NCBI GenBank assembly: GCA_964485695.1
Contig: CAZAKZ010000036.1
Coordinates: forward strand, 1-43,291
DNA length: 43,291 bases
Direction of reading: 5' to 3'
Source of the DNA: CAZAKZ01 sp964485695
GTDB lineage: Bacteria > Planctomycetota > JAFGQW01
Shown here: one piece after another, positions 39,439 to 43,291 of the stretch
How the letters are laid out: each line of letters starts with the position of its first letter
Position numbering within the stretch: position 1 is the first letter of the stretch
Program-made: the position numbers and the translations under genes
The notes under the pieces: generated by a model
Database searches by the model: none
What the model was told of the DNA's origin: nothing
What the model saw: only the letters and a program-made list of their open reading frames with translations

Positions 39439-41250
39439 TCACCGGGGGATGTCGAGGCCGTCGGTCTGGCTCTTGAACCATTCGAGGGCCCGGGCCATGG
39501 CTGCGGCCCGGCCTGCCCGGTCCGCGTTCCAGGCGTAATCGAAATCCTGGTGGGCGATGAATCGAATCGCCTCTCCGGCGCTGGCACGAGCCGCCTCGCC
39601 TCCCTGGACCGCCTCCTTCAGGAGGGCGGATATGCCCACGGCGTTCCCGCGGCGGTAGAGGGCCGCGGCCGCGTGGTGACGCACGCGGGGATGCTTGTCC
39701 TTCAGGCGACCCTTCAGCTTCGACTCCACCCCTTTTCCGATGCCCACCATGAGGCCGAGGCAGGCCTCGATGCGCACGTCGGGATGAGCGTCCTTGAGGC
39801 CGTGGGCCACCCATTTTTCCGCTCCTGGATCGAAGAGCCCGGCCAGGGCCCGGACGACGCGGACCCGGTGGTACGGGTCCTCGTTCTTGAACAGGGGCTT
39901 CAAGATACGGATCTTTACCTGCACCGAGTCTCCCTCCCGGGCCGCCCGGTTCACCAGGTGCATCCAGGCGCCGTTCACCCGGGTTTCCCCCAGCAGCTGC
40001 CGGATTTTCTCGTCGTCCGGCCGGGAGGAAAGAACCCGGGCGGCCTCTCGCTCCATGGCCCGGAGCAATCCCTGGTTTCTGCACCAGACAGCGAGATCCC
40101 GATGGGAGTCCATGTCGTGGGGCGGAACGGCCTCGGCCCGCTTCAGGTAGGCGACCCAGTCTTGTTTCGACGGGGTCTTCTTGCTCCCGGGCACGGCGCC
40201 GCTGCCCAGCATCTGGGTCCAGAATCCCCCCCCCTTGGACCGGCCAAGACCGATGACCCGATGGCGGCCTAGCATGTTCCGGTGGTGGCCCGAGCTGTTG
40301 TACCATCCATTGTGCGCCCCTTCAGCGCTTCCGGCCCGGGCGATGTTCTCGGCGCAGCTGCCCCCGTAGCCTTCTCGCGCCGCTCGCATGGAGGGGGTTC
40401 TCAGATCCGGCGTGGGAGAGGTGTGAGAGAAATACTTGAGGTCTTCCATCTCCTGGGAGTGCTTTCGCGCTGCCCGCATCAGGCGCAGGTGGGGGGCCAG
40501 GGGCGCGCGCCCCATCATGTGGCGGTATTCGTTGAGCAGGACAACGACCTTGATTTCGGCCGGGCTGGCTTCGGATTCCACCTGCAGAAGGGCCTCCTTG
40601 ACCTTTTCCGCTCGTCGGAGATGGGTGGATCCGATGCCCAGGGACCGCGTATTCACGGCGCGGTTGAGCTTCTGAATGCAGGTCTTGAAATCGGGGTGGT
40701 CCGCTGGAAGGGGGATGCCACCCACCTGGGGAACGAACCGGTAGGAGAGTTCCAGGTCTCTCAACAACTTCTCCAGGGAGGCGATCTCCTGCCGGAGGGT
40801 CTGGACGGGCGTTTCAAAGAGCGCCCGCACCTTTCCCACCTTTTCATCGACCAAGGGCTGGCCGACGATGCCGTGGTTTTCATTCGGATACAGGTTCGGG
40901 TTGTAGATGACCTTGAGGGCCTCTTTCCTCGCCTCTGCCAGGCGGATTTCGGTCAATTTCCGGAGCTTTTTCCCCGCCCTGGATCTTGGAATTCCCCTGA
41001 GGAGCCGGATTTCCCGCTCGAGACCACGGGCGACCATGGGTCTGAGAATGGTGATTCCTGCCTCGCCAGCGGCCACGAGGGTGGCCCAGGCTTTCTCGCG
41101 CTTCTGGAAGTCCTCGGACCGGGCTTCTTGCCGGGCCTTTTCCAGGACGGGATCTCTGGGCTGGGCCGCGATCGGGCGAATCCCAGCCAGGATGTGGAGG
41201 ATCAGGAGCCCGAGGAAGCGAGGAGACTGTCCAACAAAGATAGCTTTCAT
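39439..41250 (-). CDS. Secreted CAP (SCP)-domain protein with HEAT repeats
   Basis: The 603 residues start with a signal peptide (residues 1-30, FLGLLILHILAG, ending PIAAQ). After a helical region comes a CAP/SCP domain (about 238-350): LLNEYRHMMG, ARKHSQEMEDLKYFSHTSP with His264, SCAENIA with Glu301, and the HNGWYNSSGHHRNML region with His322/323. These are the cavity residues of CAP proteins. The C-terminal part (about 430-595) consists of HEAT-like helical repeats (VRVVRALAGLFD, VRIEACLGLMVG, VRHHAAAALYRRG). CAP domains bind lipids or act as proteases in some settings; which applies is unknown. The ATG at 41250 has no clear ribosome-binding site. Repeat copies lie on both sides. Confidence 0.85.
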   Translation of the reverse strand: MKAIFVGQSPRFLGLLILHILAGIRPIAAQPRDPVLEKARQEARSEDFQKREKAWATLVAAGEAGITILRPMVARGLEREIRLLRGIPRSRAGKKLRKLTEIRLAEARKEALKVIYNPNLYPNENHGIVGQPLVDEKVGKVRALFETPVQTLRQEIASLEKLLRDLELSYRFVPQVGGIPLPADHPDFKTCIQKLNRAVNTRSLGIGSTHLRRAEKVKEALLQVESEASPAEIKVVVLLNEYRHMMGRAPLAPHLRLMRAARKHSQEMEDLKYFSHTSPTPDLRTPSMRAAREGYGGSCAENIARAGSAEGAHNGWYNSSGHHRNMLGRHRVIGLGRSKGGGFWTQMLGSGAVPGSKKTPSKQDWVAYLKRAEAVPPHDMDSHRDLAVWCRNQGLLRAMEREAARVLSSRPDDEKIRQLLGETRVNGAWMHLVNRAAREGDSVQVKIRILKPLFKNEDPYHRVRVVRALAGLFDPGAEKWVAHGLKDAHPDVRIEACLGLMVGIGKGVESKLKGRLKDKHPRVRHHAAAALYRRGNAVGISALLKEAVQGGEAARASAGEAIRFIAHQDFDYAWNADRAGRAAAMARALEWFKSQTDGLDIPR

Positions 41251-41703
41251 ACGTAGCCAAGAAACCGGGGTGGATTGAACCTGGATTTCAGATCCGTCTC
41301 GACCCGGGACTCTCCTTCGTCATGCGGGGAAACCAAGCGACATTCTCCGGATCAACAGGAAGACGGACATCCGTTGTGGTCCGGAATTATACCCGGGCCG
41401 CCACGGAGAGGATCGAGTTTCCTTGACTCCGTGGAGCCATTGGGGCCAGAATTGGACCGAAAAGGACCGATTGGGGTCCGCGAGAGTTGATCCACAGGCT
41501 GTTATGGCCTCAAGGATGAAATAACCCGCTCAGAGGACGTATGCGCCCTCTTTGCGGGAGAACCCTGGATTCCAGTGCTGGCAGCCCTCGAGGCGAGGTC
41601 TGCGGCGGGGGAAAATCGGGGGATTGTGGTTGTAGGTGAATTTCATTTGTTCCTGCTGCAACAGGAACTCACCAGTCCAGTTCACATTTGGAAGGACCGA
41701 ATC
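41251..41703. other. Divergent gap between the CAP/HEAT and second DUF3352-like genes
   Basis: About 450 bases without a gene. It holds repeat copy 9, with the long 43-base match to copy 4 (41459-41501). No clear promoter hexamers were found. Confidence 0.5.
41459..41501 (+). repeat. DnaA-box repeat, copy 9, extended form
   Basis: The last 23 bases (41479-41501) read CGCGAGAGT then TGATCCACAGGCTG. The 43 bases from 41459 match the reverse complement of 23270-23312 with only three differences. This is the longest match between two copies, and the box itself differs by one base (GATCCACA). Confidence 0.85.
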
Positions 41704-43287
41704 ATGGTGGATTTCCCAACCTCACTCCGACTCGGGCGCCCGGGCGTCGCCCTCGCAATCGCGGTATTCCTGGCCGCGACTCTGTTTGCTGCCCCGCTTC
41801 AGGCGCAGACCGAGGGCGTGGTGAACGGGCCCCTCTGCCTGGAGAAGATGGCCCCGGATGACATTTTTGCCTTTGTCACCCTGGCCGGCCTCAAGAACTG
41901 CAGTGCGGCCGCTGAGGATCTGGGCCTCTACAAGCTGTGGAAGGAGCCCGAGGTCCAGGGATTCCTGAAGAAGATCCTGGGAATGTACAAGGAGATGGCA
42001 GCCGACGTGCCCCCTTCGGCCGTGGCGGAATGGAACCAGCACAAGGCCCTGCTGGAGGGCCGGATATCCGCCATCGCCGGGGGGCTTACCGTGGTCTGGA
42101 CCCGGGATGCTCCCATCCCCGTTCCCGGCGTGGTCGTCGCCCTTGACCTCGGGGATCGACGCGAGGTCTTTCGTCAGATGTTCAACAGCCTGCTGGACTC
42201 CGACGACTTCAAGCACGAGCTACGCGGGGTGGTTCGCTCCACCCTCGACTATCACGGCCACGAGGTCATGGTCTTCAAGCAGGAGCGCTACTATCCCCAG
42301 CTCAGTATCTGCACTGCATTCGTAGAAAATCTCTTCCTGGTCGGATTGAACAAGCCCCTTCTCCTCAAGTGTCTCGATAACCTGAAAGGGGCCCGGACCC
42401 TGGTGGATCTTCCCTCCTTCAGGAGATCTCGGACCAAGACCGGGGATAAGCCGCTCATCGAAGTGTTCCTCAACGTGGACGGCTTCACCTCCCGCATTCG
42501 CGGCTTGATACCTGAGGAGTGGCTGGGAGTGCTGCACAGCCTCGGCCTCGACAGCATCAATGCCGTCTATTACGCCTCGGCCGTGAAGGACGGGGACAGC
42601 CTGGACACCTTGTACCTGGATGCGCCCCATCCACGTCGCGGCCTCATGAATCTGAGCACCCGTCCCATCAGCGAGCAGTCTCTGGCGTTCGTACCGAAGC
42701 ATGCGGCCTTTTTCGAGATCTGGCACATGAACCTGGCCGAGGCGTGGGACGCGGTCTGGAAGGCCATGGCCCAGGTCGTTCCTCCCAGGCACCTCAGGTA
42801 TGTCCAGCGAGGCCTGGCCGGGGTCGAGAGGGAACTGGGCATGAAGATCCGGGACGGCCTCCTGGCCGCCCTGGGGGAGGAGGTGATCGCCTACGCTGAA
42901 CTCCGACCCAACAACATGATCCCCAATGTGGTCCTGTCGGTGGAGGTCAAGGATAAGGTAAAGGCGAATCATGTTCTGAACGCGGCCCTGGACATGGGAG
43001 ACCTCAAGGCCCGAGAGGTCCCTTTCGGAGACCGCACCATGAAGGTCATCCGCCTGGAGGATGACGTTCCCATCAGCCCTTCGTACGCCTTCGTGGAGAA
43101 CCGGCTGATCTTTTCCCTCACCCCGGTCGGCCTCAAGAACGCTCTTCGCCACCTGGGCCAGGCCCGGGACAGCGTGCTGGACAGCCCCGCTTTCCAGGAG
43201 ACGTTCAAGGTCCTGGATTGGAAGAAGTCGGCCTACATAGTTCCTGTTGCAACAAAGCCGTTTTTTGAGTCCGCACGAGGCGGCTGA
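41704..43287 (+). CDS. Secreted DUF3352-like protein, paralog of the gene at 37223
   Basis: The ATG at 41704, behind GGAAGGA at good spacing, gives 527 residues; an upstream frame to 41575 is not supported. A signal peptide (GVALAIAVFLAATLFAAPLQ ending near AQ) is followed by MAPDDIFAFVTLAGLK, which aligns with the PPGTLAVLRIKDIE region of the other paralog. The middle shows similar helices and strands (GVVVALDLGDRREVF against PGIMITVDCKNETDAF). It ends at TGA 43285-43287, four bases before the window edge. Its C-terminus is much shorter than that of the paralog and lacks the counterpart of the last 60-70 residues. That could be real or the result of a frameshift near a six-T run (43260-43266). 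Confidence 0.72.
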   Translation: MVDFPTSLRLGRPGVALAIAVFLAATLFAAPLQAQTEGVVNGPLCLEKMAPDDIFAFVTLAGLKNCSAAAEDLGLYKLWKEPEVQGFLKKILGMYKEMAADVPPSAVAEWNQHKALLEGRISAIAGGLTVVWTRDAPIPVPGVVVALDLGDRREVFRQMFNSLLDSDDFKHELRGVVRSTLDYHGHEVMVFKQERYYPQLSICTAFVENLFLVGLNKPLLLKCLDNLKGARTLVDLPSFRRSRTKTGDKPLIEVFLNVDGFTSRIRGLIPEEWLGVLHSLGLDSINAVYYASAVKDGDSLDTLYLDAPHPRRGLMNLSTRPISEQSLAFVPKHAAFFEIWHMNLAEAWDAVWKAMAQVVPPRHLRYVQRGLAGVERELGMKIRDGLLAALGEEVIAYAELRPNNMIPNVVLSVEVKDKVKANHVLNAALDMGDLKAREVPFGDRTMKVIRLEDDVPISPSYAFVENRLIFSLTPVGLKNALRHLGQARDSVLDSPAFQETFKVLDWKKSAYIVPVATKPFFESARGG

Positions 43288-43291
43288 CATC

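Overview
The window is GC-rich bacterial chromosome with about 28 protein genes, one tRNA-Leu and long intergenic gaps. I see no phage, insertion sequence, CRISPR array or rRNA. The best lineage clue is a 90-residue small basic protein at 21869-22141, which resembles, from memory, a protein restricted to the Planctomycetota/Verrucomicrobiota/Chlamydiota group. Secreted beta-propellers with a shared C-terminal domain, two DUF3352-like secreted paralogs and a CAP/HEAT secreted protein fit an uncultured Planctomycetota-like organism. This assignment is an inference.

Layout. 1-5 kb: a flavin oxidoreductase (-), a HAD hydrolase (+), a secreted degenerate metallophosphatase (+) and an RluA-type pseudouridine synthase (-). 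5-9.5 kb: a DsbD-like thiol reductant transporter followed by thioredoxin, then a winged-helix protein of the AlkZ/YcaQ type. 9.5-20 kb: a YhcC-like radical-SAM fold without its cluster cysteines, three secreted propeller proteins, an OSBS/NSAR enolase-superfamily enzyme with a small kinase-like protein, and an ArsC/Spx-like protein. 20.4-23 kb: tRNA-Leu(GAG), an aspartate-type aminotransferase, the small basic protein and a SPOR-like membrane protein. 23.5-27.3 kb: a YfhO-type membrane protein and a receiver protein with a broken GGDEF motif. 27.3-30.7 kb: a tightly packed minus-strand operon (class IV aminotransferase, zinc-ribbon membrane protein, HAD phosphatase) and a THUMP-like methyltransferase. 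31-33 kb: a protein of unknown function with four short repeats, and TrmB. 33-37 kb: a five-gene operon (HIT hydrolase, then two ATPase/permease pairs) in which every junction overlaps by 4 bp. 37-43.3 kb: two DUF3352-like secreted proteins on either side of a CAP/HEAT secreted protein.

The most unusual feature is not a gene. Nine intergenic sites share the 14-mer TTATCCACAGGCTG or a close variant. The core TTATCCACA equals the E. coli-type DnaA-box consensus. The conservation extends upstream (CGCGAGAG or CGCGCCAG) and, for one pair, over 43 bp with three mismatches. Several copies lie inside inverted repeats, including a roughly 162-bp imperfect palindrome at 23270-23431. Others sit just before a ribosome-binding site (13952-13974) or in a gap beside a gene end. 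This looks like a dispersed structured repeat family. Whether it binds DnaA, acts as RNA, or is a non-autonomous mobile element cannot be decided from the sequence alone.
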